Part shown: positions 1-9,214 of the stretch, one piece after another | Position numbering within the stretch: the first letter of the stretch is position 1 | How the letters are laid out: each line of letters begins with the position of its first letter | Source of the DNA: an uncultured Lachnobacterium sp. | GTDB lineage: Bacteria > Bacillota > Clostridia > Lachnospirales > Lachnospiraceae | Direction of reading: 5' to 3' | DNA: 64,000 nt | Assembly (NCBI GenBank): GCA_900546625.1 | Contig: URDU01000001.1 | Location: 124,001-188,000 of the forward strand | The notes under the pieces: model-generated | Told to the model about the DNA's origin: nothing | Database searches by the model: none | The model's input: only the letters and a program-made list of their open reading frames with translations | Program-made: the position numbers and the translations under genes

Positions 1-790
1 TATATTTACAGAAATCAGCAATCAGCCAAAATGCTGGATTTATCCGGGTGCACATGGTATGGACAATGTATCGGAGGCTTTAAGGGATTCATGTAACGTA
101 TTCTTTTATACAACAGGCTTTCGGCTTGCAAGCAAGGACACCGGTTCATATGACGATGAAAATGGTATGAAATACATACAAAAATATGCATCTATATACG
201 GACTTGATCAAAAGTCAGGTGTTGAGATAGTAGAAAAGACACCATCCATTGCCACACAGTATCCTGTTATGGCAGCTATCGGACAGAGTAATAACAACTT
301 TACGACTATTTCTCTTTCAAGATATGTGACAGCAGTTGCTTCCGGAAAGCTTTATGACTACAAGCTGATGAATAAAATTGTGGATGCAGACGGCAAAACA
401 GTCAAACAGTATGATTCAAAATCAACCGATATATCAGGCACACTCACTCAAAGCCAGTGGGATGCCATCCATCAGGGAATGCGTATGGTGGTCGAAGACC
501 TGCACGATGTATTTGGCGGATTTACAGGCGTTGAGGTATCAGGTAAGACAGGAACCGCACAGCAGGTTGAGACAAGACCAAACCACGCTCTGTTTGTAGG
601 ATACGCTCCATCAAGCGATCCTGAAATTACAATAGCTACACGTATATCATATGGATACAGCTCACACAATGCTGCAGCTGCATCCAGAAATATAATTTCA
701 TATTATTACAATCTGGAGTCACTTGACGATTTACTCGCAGTCAAGGCTGAGGGTGTTAACTCATCAGGCTCAAGTGCCAGAACAGACTAG
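1..790 (+). CDS. mrdA: Penicillin-binding protein 2 (class B transpeptidase), C-terminal part
   Basis: This is the C-terminal ~262 residues of a class B penicillin-binding protein, the transpeptidase that cross-links peptidoglycan with the RodA polymerase. The start and the active-site SxxK motif lie before the window. The second motif SCN (near 89-97) and the third motif KTG inside SGKTGTAQ (near 541-555) are visible. The reading frame is open from base 2. MinD follows 13 bases after the stop with a strong ribosome site, so it belongs to the same transcript. Its position before minD-minE-rodA supports the elongation-specific PBP2/MrdA rather than a division PBP. The family is secure; the exact subclass is inferred from neighbours. 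Confidence 0.85.
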   Translation, partial: IFTEISNQPKCWIYPGAHGMDNVSEALRDSCNVFFYTTGFRLASKDTGSYDDENGMKYIQKYASIYGLDQKSGVEIVEKTPSIATQYPVMAAIGQSNNNFTTISLSRYVTAVASGKLYDYKLMNKIVDADGKTVKQYDSKSTDISGTLTQSQWDAIHQGMRMVVEDLHDVFGGFTGVEVSGKTGTAQQVETRPNHALFVGYAPSSDPEITIATRISYGYSSHNAAAASRNIISYYYNLESLDDLLAVKAEGVNSSGSSARTD

Positions 791-803
791 GAGGTTTATT
801 TTT

Positions 804-1550
804 GTGAGTGAAGCAATAGTTTTCACTTCAGGAAAAGGCGGTGTTGGAAAAACTACGGTTATTTCCAACATCGGAGTTGAACTTTCACAGTTAGATAAAA
901 AAGTCATCATGCTCGATACAGACATGGGGCTTCGCAATCTAGACCTGGTAATGGGAATAGAGGACAAGGTCAATTACAATATCCTCGACATCCTAAACCG
1001 CACATGCCGCATCAGACAGGCAATCATACGCAATAAGAAGTATCCCAATCTATATGTAATTCCTGCAGCACCCTCCATGGATACGCTATGCAGCTATGAA
1101 GCACGCTTCAAGATACTTATAGAGGAGCTTAAATCAAGCTTTGATTATTGTCTGATAGATTCCCCTGCGGGCATCGACAGCGGCTTTTGGTTTTCAGCCG
1201 CACCTGCAGACCGTGCGATAGTAGTTACCACACCGCATGTATCTGCCATACACGATGCAAGGCGATGTATAAGCCTGCTCGACAGCGCACATCTTGACGA
1301 TATATCAGTCATTGTCAATGCATATGACAGGCATATGGTAAGAAGGCATCAGATGATATCCGATAATGATATTACAGCACTTCTTTCAACCAGGGTTATT
1401 GGCACTATTCCTTATGACAAAAGTGTTATCATTTGCCAGAACAGAGGAATACCTGTCCGCGAGACTAAAAGCAGGCTTGCTCCTGTATTTGCACGTATAT
1501 CCGATCAGCTGATCCATTACTCTGATGATATGCGAGGTGCCGCTGTATGA
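804..1550 (+). CDS. minD: Septum site-determining ATPase MinD
   Basis: MinD is a membrane-associated ParA-type ATPase that positions the division septum. The deviant Walker A motif GKGGVGKTT lies at residues 10-18 and the switch Asp residues in DTDMGL at 38 and 40; a DSPAGI Walker B segment follows near residue 120. The frame is open further upstream, but I chose the GTG at 804 because an AGGAGG site (789-794) sits nine bases before it and the product then begins like other MinD proteins. The length is 248 residues, slightly short for the family. The gene overlaps minE by four bases. MinC is not visible and is presumably upstream of the window. Confidence 0.92.
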   Translation: MSEAIVFTSGKGGVGKTTVISNIGVELSQLDKKVIMLDTDMGLRNLDLVMGIEDKVNYNILDILNRTCRIRQAIIRNKKYPNLYVIPAAPSMDTLCSYEARFKILIEELKSSFDYCLIDSPAGIDSGFWFSAAPADRAIVVTTPHVSAIHDARRCISLLDSAHLDDISVIVNAYDRHMVRRHQMISDNDITALLSTRVIGTIPYDKSVIICQNRGIPVRETKSRLAPVFARISDQLIHYSDDMRGAAV

Positions 1551-1759
1551 TGCATAAATTTTCCAAAACAGGAGAATACGCGAAGAAAAGGCTTAAAATA
1601 GCACTTGCAGAGGATAGGGGCACAATATCTGCTTCAGACAACATGGCACAGATTAAAAAAGAAATAAAAAGCGTGATACAAAGACATATGAATATAAATG
1701 ATGATGCTTACGAGGTAAGGATTATCATGCGCGACAAAAATTCGATTAATAACCTTTAA
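1547..1759 (+). CDS. minE: MinE-like cell division topological specificity factor
   Basis: A 70-residue protein whose ATGA start overlaps the minD stop, as is usual for minDE. The N-terminal part is basic (KKRLKIALAEDR), matching the MinD-interacting helix of MinE. The rest (QIKKEIKSVIQRHMNI...EVRIIMRDKN) resembles the MinE dimerisation domain, although it is shorter than the ~85-90 residues usual in E. coli-type MinE. Family members stimulate MinD ATPase activity. A second Met codon at 1550 is an alternative start. The assignment rests on position and the N-terminal motif. Confidence 0.8.
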   Translation: MMHKFSKTGEYAKKRLKIALAEDRGTISASDNMAQIKKEIKSVIQRHMNINDDAYEVRIIMRDKNSINNL

Positions 1760-1811
1760 TAAATACGTTTTAGAATTAGGATAACAGAGATAACAGATAG
1801 GAAGTAACAAA

Positions 1812-2924
1812 ATGCTCAAACAGTACAGACTAAAGAATTATCACTTTCAATTAGTAATATACATAATAGCTTTGTCGATTATAGGCATACTGCTGATAGG
1901 CAGTGCCAAGCACTCAGTACAAAGCAAGCAGATAATAGGCTTTATAATGGGACTGATTATAATGATAGTGCTTTCCCTGATAGATTACTCATTTCTGCTC
2001 AAATTCGTGTGGATATACTATGCCGTCATGGTTGTGCTGCTGTTACTTGTTCTATTTGCCGGTGATGATGCTAAGGGTGCACAGCGCTGGTTTAAGATTG
2101 GAGGTATCAGATTCCAGCCTTCTGAGATTGCTAAAATTATAATAATTTTGTTTTTTGCCTATTTCTTTGCCAAGTATGAGGAAACCATAAACACAGTAAA
2201 GACGCTTGTACTGTCTGTGATATTTGTTGGAATACCATTATTCCTCATTTATAAACAGCCTGACAACTCAACAACAATTCTTACCGCATTAATTTTCGCT
2301 GCCCTCTTGTTTATTAGCGGATTAAGTTATAAAATAATAATGCCGGTACTCGGAGTTTCCGTACCGATAGTTCTGATAGTGCTTAGCTACATATATACAC
2401 ATGCAGAGGCACTTATCAAAAAGGGCTTTTATCCTGCCACGCGTATCATGTCGTGGCTTGACCCGACAAATTACGCTGATACGGCAGCACAGCAGAGAAA
2501 CTCTATCTGGGCGATAGGCTCAGGGCAGTTGTTTGGCAAGGGACTTAACAACTCGGTAGTCACCTCTATGAAGAACACAAATTACATCATAGAGCCTCAG
2601 ACAGATTTTATATTTGCCGTTGCAGGAGAGGAGCTTGGCTTTATCGGTACAATCAGTATAATAATTCTTTTGCTTCTTATCGTAATTGAGTGTATACTTA
2701 TAGCAAGGAAGGCAAAGGACACAAGCGGAAAGCTCATATGCTGTGGCATGGGTGCACTTATAGGCTTTCAGGCCTTTATCAATTTGTGCGTAGCCACAGG
2801 TCTTATGCCCAATACCGGTATGACTCTTCCATTTGTTAGTTATGGACTTACGTCGCTTGTTTCACTGTACATGGGAATGGGAATTGTCCTGAATGTAGGA
2901 TTACAGCCGAAGAAATATTCATAG
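1812..2924 (+). CDS. rodA: SEDS-family peptidoglycan glycosyltransferase RodA
   Basis: A 370-residue polytopic membrane protein of the SEDS family (RodA/FtsW/SpoVE), with roughly ten hydrophobic segments. The family signature around PQTDFIFAVAGEELGFIG carries the catalytic Asp, and a second conserved stretch NTGMTLPFVSYG lies near the C terminus. RodA polymerises glycan strands from lipid II together with a class B PBP, which is the first gene of this window. Position after minE and before mgsA favours RodA over FtsW. An AGGAAG site precedes the ATG at 1812. Confidence 0.9.
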   Translation: MLKQYRLKNYHFQLVIYIIALSIIGILLIGSAKHSVQSKQIIGFIMGLIIMIVLSLIDYSFLLKFVWIYYAVMVVLLLLVLFAGDDAKGAQRWFKIGGIRFQPSEIAKIIIILFFAYFFAKYEETINTVKTLVLSVIFVGIPLFLIYKQPDNSTTILTALIFAALLFISGLSYKIIMPVLGVSVPIVLIVLSYIYTHAEALIKKGFYPATRIMSWLDPTNYADTAAQQRNSIWAIGSGQLFGKGLNNSVVTSMKNTNYIIEPQTDFIFAVAGEELGFIGTISIIILLLLIVIECILIARKAKDTSGKLICCGMGALIGFQAFINLCVATGLMPNTGMTLPFVSYGLTSLVSLYMGMGIVLNVGLQPKKYS

Positions 2925-2935
2925 GGAGGTTAGCA

Positions 2936-3331
2936 ATGAACATAGGATTAGTTGCACATGATTCAAAGAAAAAACTGATGCAGAACTTCTGCATAGCATA
3001 CAGAGGTATCTTAAGCAAGAATAATTTGTACGCGACAGGCACCACCGGACGTCTGATAGAGGAGGTTGCAAACCTTTCAGTACACAAATATCTTGCAGGA
3101 CACTTAGGAGGCATCCAGCAGCTTGGAGCACAGATAGAGCACAATGACATAGACCTTGTCATCTTTCTGCGTGATCCATTAAAGCCTAAGCCACACGAGC
3201 CTGAGGTAAACAGCATTTTCCGTATTTGTGATGAGCACAATATACCACTTGCCACCAATCTGGCTACAGCAGAGCTGCTCATTTTATCATTGGACAGAGG
3301 AGATCTTGACTGGCGTGAGATGTACAAGTAA
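2936..3331 (+). CDS. mgsA: Methylglyoxal synthase
   Basis: A 131-residue enzyme that converts dihydroxyacetone phosphate to methylglyoxal and phosphate, a bypass of lower glycolysis. It begins NIGLVAHDSKK with the conserved AHD, followed by TGTTGRLI (phosphate loop), the GGIQQLG segment, the DLVIFLRDPL active-site stretch and a C-terminal ATNLATAE. Full family length. It starts 11 bases after rodA with a GGAGG site, so it is probably co-transcribed with the shape genes. Confidence 0.95.
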   Translation: MNIGLVAHDSKKKLMQNFCIAYRGILSKNNLYATGTTGRLIEEVANLSVHKYLAGHLGGIQQLGAQIEHNDIDLVIFLRDPLKPKPHEPEVNSIFRICDEHNIPLATNLATAELLILSLDRGDLDWREMYK

Positions 3332-4286
3332 ACAAAAAATCAAGCGACTGCTATGTCTGACATGCATAGCAGCGGTTTTTATGACCGGATGTGGCACAAA
3401 GATTGAAAATGCATATGATACGTATTCCACCGATTATATCAACGGATACAACGGAAGTAATTATTTTGCTTCCAATTTATGCGTCACAAACGATGTCAAT
3501 TTTGGTCAGGACAATATGCAGTTTGCAAAGACCGCAGAGGGAGCCGGAGCCTTCAATATAGACACTCATCAGGTGCTGTACAGCCAGAATCTGTTTGAAA
3601 AGCTCTACCCTGCAAGCACTACAAAGATTTTAACTGCATACATAATTCTTAAAAACTGTGATTTAAATGCAACCGTCACTGTAAGCCATGACGCGGCAAA
3701 CCCGGGTCATTCATCATCTGTATGCGGCTTAAAGGAGGGTGACGTCATCACAGTACAGGACTTATTGTATGGACTTTTGCTTGAGAGTGGCAATGATGCC
3801 GCAATAGCACTGGCAGAGTACTGCAGCGGTTCTGTAGAAGAGTTTGCAAAGCTGATGAACAGCACTGCAAAGAGCTTCGGCGCCACAAACAGCAATTTTG
3901 TAAACCCAAGTGGTCTGCCTGATGAAAATCATTACACCACCATATATGACATGTACCTCATTTTTTCAAATGCCATATCCTTAGAGAGCTTTGTTGCGAT
4001 CATCAGTTCACAGACCCATGACGCTGCATATACAAATGCCCAGGGCACTGCTGTTTCAAAGACCTTTAAGAATACCTGCGGCTATCTGACAGGCGCCTAT
4101 ACAGCACCTGAAAATGTCACAGTGACAGGCGGAAAGACAGGCACCACAGGAGAGGCCGGGTATTGTCTCGTACTGCTAAGCCAGAATGCTAAAAATGAGC
4201 GTATCATAAGCATAGTTTACAAGGCAGATGGTAAAAAGGACCTTTATAGCTTCATGAATGAAATACTTAGTGGATTTGCTAATTAA
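3315..4286 (+). CDS. D-alanyl-D-alanine carboxypeptidase, lipoprotein form (peptidase S11)
   Basis: A low-molecular-weight PBP that trims the terminal D-Ala from peptidoglycan stem peptides. The three S11 motifs are present: SxxK as STTK (about residues 102-105), SGN, and KTGTTGEAG. Unlike typical DacA it starts with a lipoprotein signal: a basic head, a hydrophobic core and the lipobox FMTGC with Cys at residue 27. No ATG fits. I chose the GTG at 3315, which overlaps the last 17 bases of mgsA in another frame and has AGAGGAG about a dozen bases upstream. The start is less certain than the function. Confidence 0.82.
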   Translation: MRCTSKQKIKRLLCLTCIAAVFMTGCGTKIENAYDTYSTDYINGYNGSNYFASNLCVTNDVNFGQDNMQFAKTAEGAGAFNIDTHQVLYSQNLFEKLYPASTTKILTAYIILKNCDLNATVTVSHDAANPGHSSSVCGLKEGDVITVQDLLYGLLLESGNDAAIALAEYCSGSVEEFAKLMNSTAKSFGATNSNFVNPSGLPDENHYTTIYDMYLIFSNAISLESFVAIISSQTHDAAYTNAQGTAVSKTFKNTCGYLTGAYTAPENVTVTGGKTGTTGEAGYCLVLLSQNAKNERIISIVYKADGKKDLYSFMNEILSGFAN

Positions 4287-4289
4287 ATA

Positions 4290-4318
4290 TTGAGTTTTAT
4301 GGTTATTTATACTATAAT
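4290..4318 (+). promoter_or_regulatory. Sigma-A type promoter before the P-loop protein gene
   Basis: TTGAGT (4290-4295) and a perfect TATAAT (4313-4318) are separated by 17 bases, just after the carboxypeptidase stop. Transcription would begin near 4325 and read the gene at 4382. Confidence 0.65.
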
Positions 4319-4381
4319 AATATAAAAATACAATTATTTTTTATTAATTATCACAATATTTATCCATAGGAGGAATGAGCC

Positions 4382-4804
4382 ATGATAGAAATTATTTGTG
4401 GAGACAAGGGCAAGGGCAAGACAAAAGAGCTGTTAGACAAGGTAAATTCATCAGTTAAGGGAAAAGAAGGTTCCATAGTTTTTCTTGATAAGAGCCAGAA
4501 GCACATGTATGAGCTTAATAATCAGGTTAGATTAATCAATGTTATGGACTATCCTATTGACAATTGTGATGAGTTTTTAGGATTTATATGCGGAATCATT
4601 TCGCAGGATCATGATCTGGAGGAGATGTATTTAGACAGCTTCCTTACAATTGCATCGCTTGATGATGAGGGGGATATCACCAAGGCAATCGAAAAGCTTG
4701 ATATAATCAGTGAGAAGTTTAAGGTGAAGTTCATCTTAAGTGTTTCAAGGAATATTGACAGGCTGCCTGAATGTGCTAAAGCAAAGGTTATCATTTCTTT
4801 ATAA
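4382..4804 (+). CDS. Small P-loop protein, function unknown
   Basis: A 140-residue protein beginning MIEIICGDKGKGKTKELLDKV; GDKGKGKTK at residues 7-15 is a Walker A motif. The acidic middle part (DHDLEEMYLDSFLTIASLDDEGD) and the late hydrophobic strand KFILSVS resemble a minimal P-loop NTPase fold. I recognise it as a conserved Lachnospiraceae protein sometimes labelled PilT-like or ATP-binding, but no function can be assigned. It has its own promoter and a terminator behind it, so it is probably monocistronic. Strong AGGAGG site. Confidence 0.75.
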   Translation: MIEIICGDKGKGKTKELLDKVNSSVKGKEGSIVFLDKSQKHMYELNNQVRLINVMDYPIDNCDEFLGFICGIISQDHDLEEMYLDSFLTIASLDDEGDITKAIEKLDIISEKFKVKFILSVSRNIDRLPECAKAKVIISL

Positions 4805-4817
4805 ATGATTAATTATG

Positions 4818-4844
4818 GGGATGTGTATTTCACATCCCTTTTTT
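4818..4844 (+). terminator. Intrinsic terminator
   Basis: An eight-base-pair stem GGGATGTG/CACATCCC with a five-base loop, followed by six T residues. It closes the P-loop gene transcript. Confidence 0.85.
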
Positions 4845-4857
4845 AAGGAGTAAAATT

Positions 4858-6246
4858 GTGTCCCGAAAAAATAAAAAAGTACTGAAATATAACAACGGCT
4901 TCAATCTGAATATCGGTTTTATTGTTTTTTTTGTAATAATAATCTATGTGATTTTTCACATATTTACATATATCACTTCAAAGCCGGTATCGGAATATGA
5001 GGTACAACAGGGTACTATAGCAACCAACAACATATATAAGGGCATGATAATCCGCGAGGAGAGTGTAGTGTATGCTGAGGAATCAGGAAGCCTCAACTTC
5101 TTTGTGTCAAACGGCTCAAAGGTTGCAACAAGTGATGTAGTCTACTCGGTAGATACAGACGGCTCCATTGCAACACAGATTACCGGTGCTCAAAATGATG
5201 CCTCTGCCATTACCGACGAGGCTGCCGGGCAGATTATCACGGACATAAACAGTTTTTCTTCCGGCTACGACAGACGATTCTTTTCAAAGGTTTATACCTT
5301 CAAGAACGACCTGTCTGCGCAGCTGACACAGGTGCTCAGCCAGAATGCCCTGACAAGTCTGGCAGATACAATCAGCACTGCTGAGGCTAACAACACATTC
5401 TATACATATAAGCCGGCAGCTCCCGGTATAGTCTATTACGGAATAGACGGCTACGAGGATGTCACAACGGACAGCTTCACTCTTGATCAGTACAACAATA
5501 CCAATTATGAAGAGACTGATTTAACAGACAACAGCACCATCAATCAGCTGGATCCTGTGTATAAGCTGATTACAAGCGAGAACTGGAATATTCTTATAAA
5601 TGTTCCCGACAATGTTGCCAAGAGCCTGAATGAAAAGTCAGTCGTCAAAATCAGGTTCTGCGATGATGACTTTACTACCACTGTAGCATTTAGCATTTTA
5701 AAGAAGGACGATGCTTTTTTTCTGAAGCTGAACATGAAAAATTCGCTCATCCGCTACATAAATGAACGTTTTACCAATATAGAGCTCGTGCTCGGCTCAG
5801 ACACCGGGCTTAAAATACCTAATTCAGCTATTACCAAAAAGGAATTTTTCACTATTCCAAAGGAATACTTTACTGCAAGCGGTGATTCCGATGCTTCCTC
5901 GCTCATGCTAAAGGATAAAAGCAGCGGCTCAGTAAATATAGTAAATCCAACCATATTCAGCCAGAATGATGACTTTTATTTTGTAGATGATGAATATCTG
6001 AAGGACGGCGATATAATTGTAAAACCCGATTCCTCATCAACCTACAGGGTTGGAACCGATAAGAACAAGCTCACAGGTGTCTACAATATCAACAAGGGAT
6101 ACGCTGTGTTTAAGCAGATAAAGGAGCTTGCATCAAACGATGACTACACAATTGTAGAAGCCAAAACACCATTTGGCATTTCACTTTATGACCATATAGC
6201 CTTGGATGGAAAATCCGTAAAGGAAAATCAGACCATCACAAAATAA
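4858..6246 (+). CDS. HlyD-like membrane-anchored protein preceding yggS-sepF
   Basis: A 462-residue protein with a basic head, one N-terminal transmembrane segment (FIVFFVIIIYVIFHIFTYI, about residues 21-39) and a long extracytoplasmic part. The region VQQGTIATNNIYKGMIIREESVVYAEESGSLNFFVSNGSKVATSDVVYSVD has the biotinyl-lipoyl-like pattern of HlyD/membrane-fusion proteins. No export ATPase is nearby. The gene occupies the place before yggS and sepF where such HlyD-like proteins occur in related genomes, so a role in envelope or division is inferred only. The start is GTG at 4858, with AAGGAG eight bases upstream. Confidence 0.72.
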   Translation: MSRKNKKVLKYNNGFNLNIGFIVFFVIIIYVIFHIFTYITSKPVSEYEVQQGTIATNNIYKGMIIREESVVYAEESGSLNFFVSNGSKVATSDVVYSVDTDGSIATQITGAQNDASAITDEAAGQIITDINSFSSGYDRRFFSKVYTFKNDLSAQLTQVLSQNALTSLADTISTAEANNTFYTYKPAAPGIVYYGIDGYEDVTTDSFTLDQYNNTNYEETDLTDNSTINQLDPVYKLITSENWNILINVPDNVAKSLNEKSVVKIRFCDDDFTTTVAFSILKKDDAFFLKLNMKNSLIRYINERFTNIELVLGSDTGLKIPNSAITKKEFFTIPKEYFTASGDSDASSLMLKDKSSGSVNIVNPTIFSQNDDFYFVDDEYLKDGDIIVKPDSSSTYRVGTDKNKLTGVYNINKGYAVFKQIKELASNDDYTIVEAKTPFGISLYDHIALDGKSVKENQTITK

Positions 6247-6294
6247 TATTGGTAATAAATAATATTGATAAAATATACGGAAGGGACAGATTTT

Positions 6295-6993
6295 ATGTTA
6301 AAAGACAACTTACATCAGGTTCAGCAAAATATAAAGGCAGCATGTGACAGAGCACACAGAAGCTATAGTGATGTCACACTAATTGCTGTCAGCAAAACAA
6401 AGCCTGTTGAGATGCTCAGTGAGATATACGATGAGGGCATCCGTGAGTTCGGCGAGAATAAGGTACAGGAAATGTGTGAAAAGATGGAGGTTATGCCAAA
6501 GGACATCCGCTGGAACATGATCGGGCATCTCCAGACCAACAAGGTAAAGTATATAGTCGGCAAAACATCACTCATTCACTCTGTAGATTCACTGCATCTG
6601 GCAAAGGAGATACAAAAGCAGGCCATAAAGCATGACTGCATCTGCGACATATTGGTAGAGGTCAATATAGCAGGTGAGGCATCCAAGTTTGGCACATCAC
6701 GTGATGAGGCTATCTCATTAGTTGAAGAAATTGCTAAATTGGATCACATCCGTATCAAAGGACTTATGACTATAGCACCATTTGTAGATGATCCTGAGGA
6801 TAACAGACAATACTTTAGAGATATTAAGCAATTATCAGTTGACATAGCACATAAAAACATAGATAATGTCAGTATGAATGTTCTGTCCATGGGTATGACA
6901 GGAGATTACACAGTAGCAATAGAAGAGGGCGCAACAATGGTACGTGTCGGTACCGGAATATTTGGAGAGCGTGACTACAGCAAGGCTAACTGA
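6295..6993 (+). CDS. yggS: YggS family pyridoxal-phosphate homeostasis protein
   Basis: A 232-residue single-domain PLP-binding protein of the alanine-racemase fold. The PLP lysine lies in LIAVSKTKP (about residue 38), followed by FGENKVQEM, WNMIGHLQTNK, the phosphate-binding LSMGMTGDY and a VRVGTGIFGER end, all typical of YggS/YlmE. It buffers PLP and affects amino-acid pools. I chose the ATG at 6295, which has GGAAGGGA eight bases upstream, over an in-frame TTG at 6265. It sits before sepF as in the ylm operons of Firmicutes. Confidence 0.93.
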   Translation: MLKDNLHQVQQNIKAACDRAHRSYSDVTLIAVSKTKPVEMLSEIYDEGIREFGENKVQEMCEKMEVMPKDIRWNMIGHLQTNKVKYIVGKTSLIHSVDSLHLAKEIQKQAIKHDCICDILVEVNIAGEASKFGTSRDEAISLVEEIAKLDHIRIKGLMTIAPFVDDPEDNRQYFRDIKQLSVDIAHKNIDNVSMNVLSMGMTGDYTVAIEEGATMVRVGTGIFGERDYSKAN

Positions 6994-7043
6994 TGCTTTG
7001 CATATGCTATACATAAAATAAAAAGAGAAAAGGAATATAAAAA

Positions 7044-7586
7044 ATGGGTTTCATAGATAAGATTCTTGACAAAATGAGTTTAAATTCTGAGGACGATGAG
7101 GAGTTCGATAACGAGGATTATTACCTCGATGACGAGGAAGAAGAAGAGCTTCCAAGAAATCCTTTCCGCAGAAAGAAAGAAACAGTTGAAGAGGAACCGG
7201 CTATAAAAAGCACAAAGCGTGATACAATCCCAAAGGAGAAGCCTGTTAAGACTACATCCAAGATTACACCAATATCAAAATCATCCAGAAAGCAGGTATC
7301 ATCAGACATGGAAGTTTGCGTAATAAAACCAAGTTCAATTGAAGACGAAATAGAAATAACAGACACATTACTTAACGGACGTACAGTCGTCATCAACATG
7401 GAGGGGCTAAATGTTGATGTGGCACAGCGCATCATAGATTTCACATCAGGCTCAGCATATGCACTGCATGGTAATCTGCAGAAGATATCCAACTTTATCT
7501 TTATTGCCACACCACACGGAGTAGATATCTCAGGCGATATCCAGAGTCTCATGGATTCATTTGATCTCCCGGGTTCATCTTATTAA
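7044..7586 (+). CDS. sepF: Cell division protein SepF
   Basis: SepF bundles FtsZ filaments and anchors them to the membrane. The protein has a short amphipathic N terminus (MGFIDKILDKM), a strongly acidic linker (residues ~15-45, EDDEEFDNED and EEEEEL runs), a basic Ser/Thr/Lys-rich linker, and the C-terminal SepF domain (about residues 90-175) with GRTVVINMEGLN, QRIIDFTSGSAYAL and FIATPHGVDISGD. The length of 180 is usual. It ends 19 bases before the lspA start. Confidence 0.93.
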   Translation: MGFIDKILDKMSLNSEDDEEFDNEDYYLDDEEEEELPRNPFRRKKETVEEEPAIKSTKRDTIPKEKPVKTTSKITPISKSSRKQVSSDMEVCVIKPSSIEDEIEITDTLLNGRTVVINMEGLNVDVAQRIIDFTSGSAYALHGNLQKISNFIFIATPHGVDISGDIQSLMDSFDLPGSSY

Positions 7587-7605
7587 GCGGAGTATCAAAT
7601 CAGCT

Positions 7606-8202
7606 ATGAAGAAAAATAAAACAAAAAAACAGCTGTGTACAGCAGGCATCATTGCACTGATTCTTGTAGCAATTGACCAGCTTACCAAGTATATGGCTGT
7701 TGTTAACCTAAAGCAATCATCCACCGGTGTATTTGTTCTCATTCCGGGAGTTTTCGAACTCAGATATCTGGAAAACCAGAGTGCTGCATTTGGTGTTGAT
7801 CTGCTTTCAATCATACAGAATATCTTTCATTTTACATATTGGTCTGAGAATCCAATGGCATTTTTACGTGCCAAGATGATTTTTTTCTCAGTAATCACAA
7901 TTGCAGTCGTTATACTTCTGTGTGTATGGTATCGCAAAATACCTGCCACAAAGCGTTTTGGGCTGCTGAATGTTGTTGTAATACTGTTTGTTGCCGGTGC
8001 ACTTGGCAATCTGATAGACCGTATTGTAAATAATTATGTGGTTGATTTCTTTTATTTTAGCCTGATTAATTTTCCGATATTCAATGTGGCTGATATATAC
8101 GTCACTGTAGCGGCATTTATGTTTATCATACTCGGGCTGTTTTGCTACAAAGAGGAGGATTTTTCCGTAATCTTTCCTGACAAAAAGCAAGAAAATAAAT
8201 AA
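7606..8202 (+). CDS. lspA: Lipoprotein signal peptidase (signal peptidase II)
   Basis: A 198-residue integral membrane aspartyl protease that removes signal peptides from prolipoproteins such as the carboxypeptidase at 3315. It has four hydrophobic segments. The two catalytic Asp residues lie in GNLIDR (residue 138) and FNVAD (residue 163), and the conserved DQLTKY and ENQSAAFG stretches are present. The start at 7606 (MKKNKTKKQ) gives the normal basic cytoplasmic head; the frame is open upstream into sepF, but those residues are not family-like. Confidence 0.93.
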   Translation: MKKNKTKKQLCTAGIIALILVAIDQLTKYMAVVNLKQSSTGVFVLIPGVFELRYLENQSAAFGVDLLSIIQNIFHFTYWSENPMAFLRAKMIFFSVITIAVVILLCVWYRKIPATKRFGLLNVVVILFVAGALGNLIDRIVNNYVVDFFYFSLINFPIFNVADIYVTVAAFMFIILGLFCYKEEDFSVIFPDKKQENK

Positions 8203-8219
8203 AAAGAGAAGGCTTCACT

Positions 8220-9158
8220 ATGAATAGAGATACATTTGAAGTCCAGAGTGAACAGGAGGGAGAACGACTGGATAAATACTTAAGCAGCATTTATCCGGAT
8301 ATTTCTCGCTCCTTTTTTCAACGGATACTAAAAGAAAACCAAATACTGGTCAATGATAAGCCCCAGAAGGCAAATTACAGGCTGAAGGCTGATGATATAG
8401 TAGATGTCACAATCCCCGATGCAGTACAGACGCCTATCCTGCCACAGGACATACCGCTTGACATACTTTATGAGGACGATGACGTACTGGTAGTTAATAA
8501 GCCAAAGGGCATGGTTGTACACCCATCAGCCGGGCATTACAGCGATACACTTGTAAACGCCATAATGTACCACTGCAAGGACTCTTTAAGTGGTATAAAC
8601 GGTGAAATACGGCCCGGTATAGTGCATCGCATAGATATGGATACTACAGGCTCTCTTATTGTCTGCAAGAACGATGAAAGCCATATAAAAATATCAGAAC
8701 AGATTAAAGACCATAGCTGCAACCGTATATACGTAGGCATTGTCTGTGGCAATGTAAAGGATGATGAGGGCACCATAGAGGGCGCCATAGGCAGAAATCC
8801 CAATGACCGCAAGAAAATGGCCATCAATGAGAAAAACGGAAAGCCTGCCGTCACGCATTATAAGGTGCTTGAACGCTTTGGCGACTACACATATATGCAG
8901 TTTAAGCTTGAAACCGGCAGAACACACCAGATACGCGTGCACATGGCAAGCATTAATCACCCATTGCTTGGAGATATGCTGTATTCCAGCTATTCACCGA
9001 CCAAAAACAGGTTCAAGGGCCTGCAAGGACAGTGCCTGCATGCAAAAACAATAGGGTTTGTTCATCCAAAAACCGGTGAATACATGGAATTTGATGCACC
9101 TTTACCAAAATACTTTGCCAATTTGCTTGAAGTGTTGTATAATATAAATAACAACTAA
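8220..9158 (+). CDS. rluD: RluD-type large-subunit rRNA pseudouridine synthase
   Basis: A 312-residue enzyme that isomerises uridines in 23S rRNA. An N-terminal S4 RNA-binding domain (EGERLDKYLSSIYPDISRSFFQRI, residues ~12-75) is followed by the synthase domain. The catalytic Asp lies in PGIVHRIDMDTTGSL, and the ETGRTHQIRVHMASINHPLLGD motif is complete. It follows lspA after 17 bases, the usual lspA-rluD pairing. The exact uridine target cannot be read from sequence. Confidence 0.92.
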   Translation: MNRDTFEVQSEQEGERLDKYLSSIYPDISRSFFQRILKENQILVNDKPQKANYRLKADDIVDVTIPDAVQTPILPQDIPLDILYEDDDVLVVNKPKGMVVHPSAGHYSDTLVNAIMYHCKDSLSGINGEIRPGIVHRIDMDTTGSLIVCKNDESHIKISEQIKDHSCNRIYVGIVCGNVKDDEGTIEGAIGRNPNDRKKMAINEKNGKPAVTHYKVLERFGDYTYMQFKLETGRTHQIRVHMASINHPLLGDMLYSSYSPTKNRFKGLQGQCLHAKTIGFVHPKTGEYMEFDAPLPKYFANLLEVLYNINNN

Positions 9159-9164
9159 ATTAAA

Positions 9165-9193
9165 TTGTCACATAGTGATATATTTTTTATAAT
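9165..9193 (+). promoter_or_regulatory. Sigma-A type promoter before the cytidylate-kinase-like gene
   Basis: TTGTCA (9165-9170), a 17-base spacer and a perfect TATAAT (9188-9193). The ATG at 9215 follows with an AGGGGG ribosome site. Confidence 0.7.
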
Positions 9194-9214
9194 TTATATA
9201 AGGGGGTCTGAATT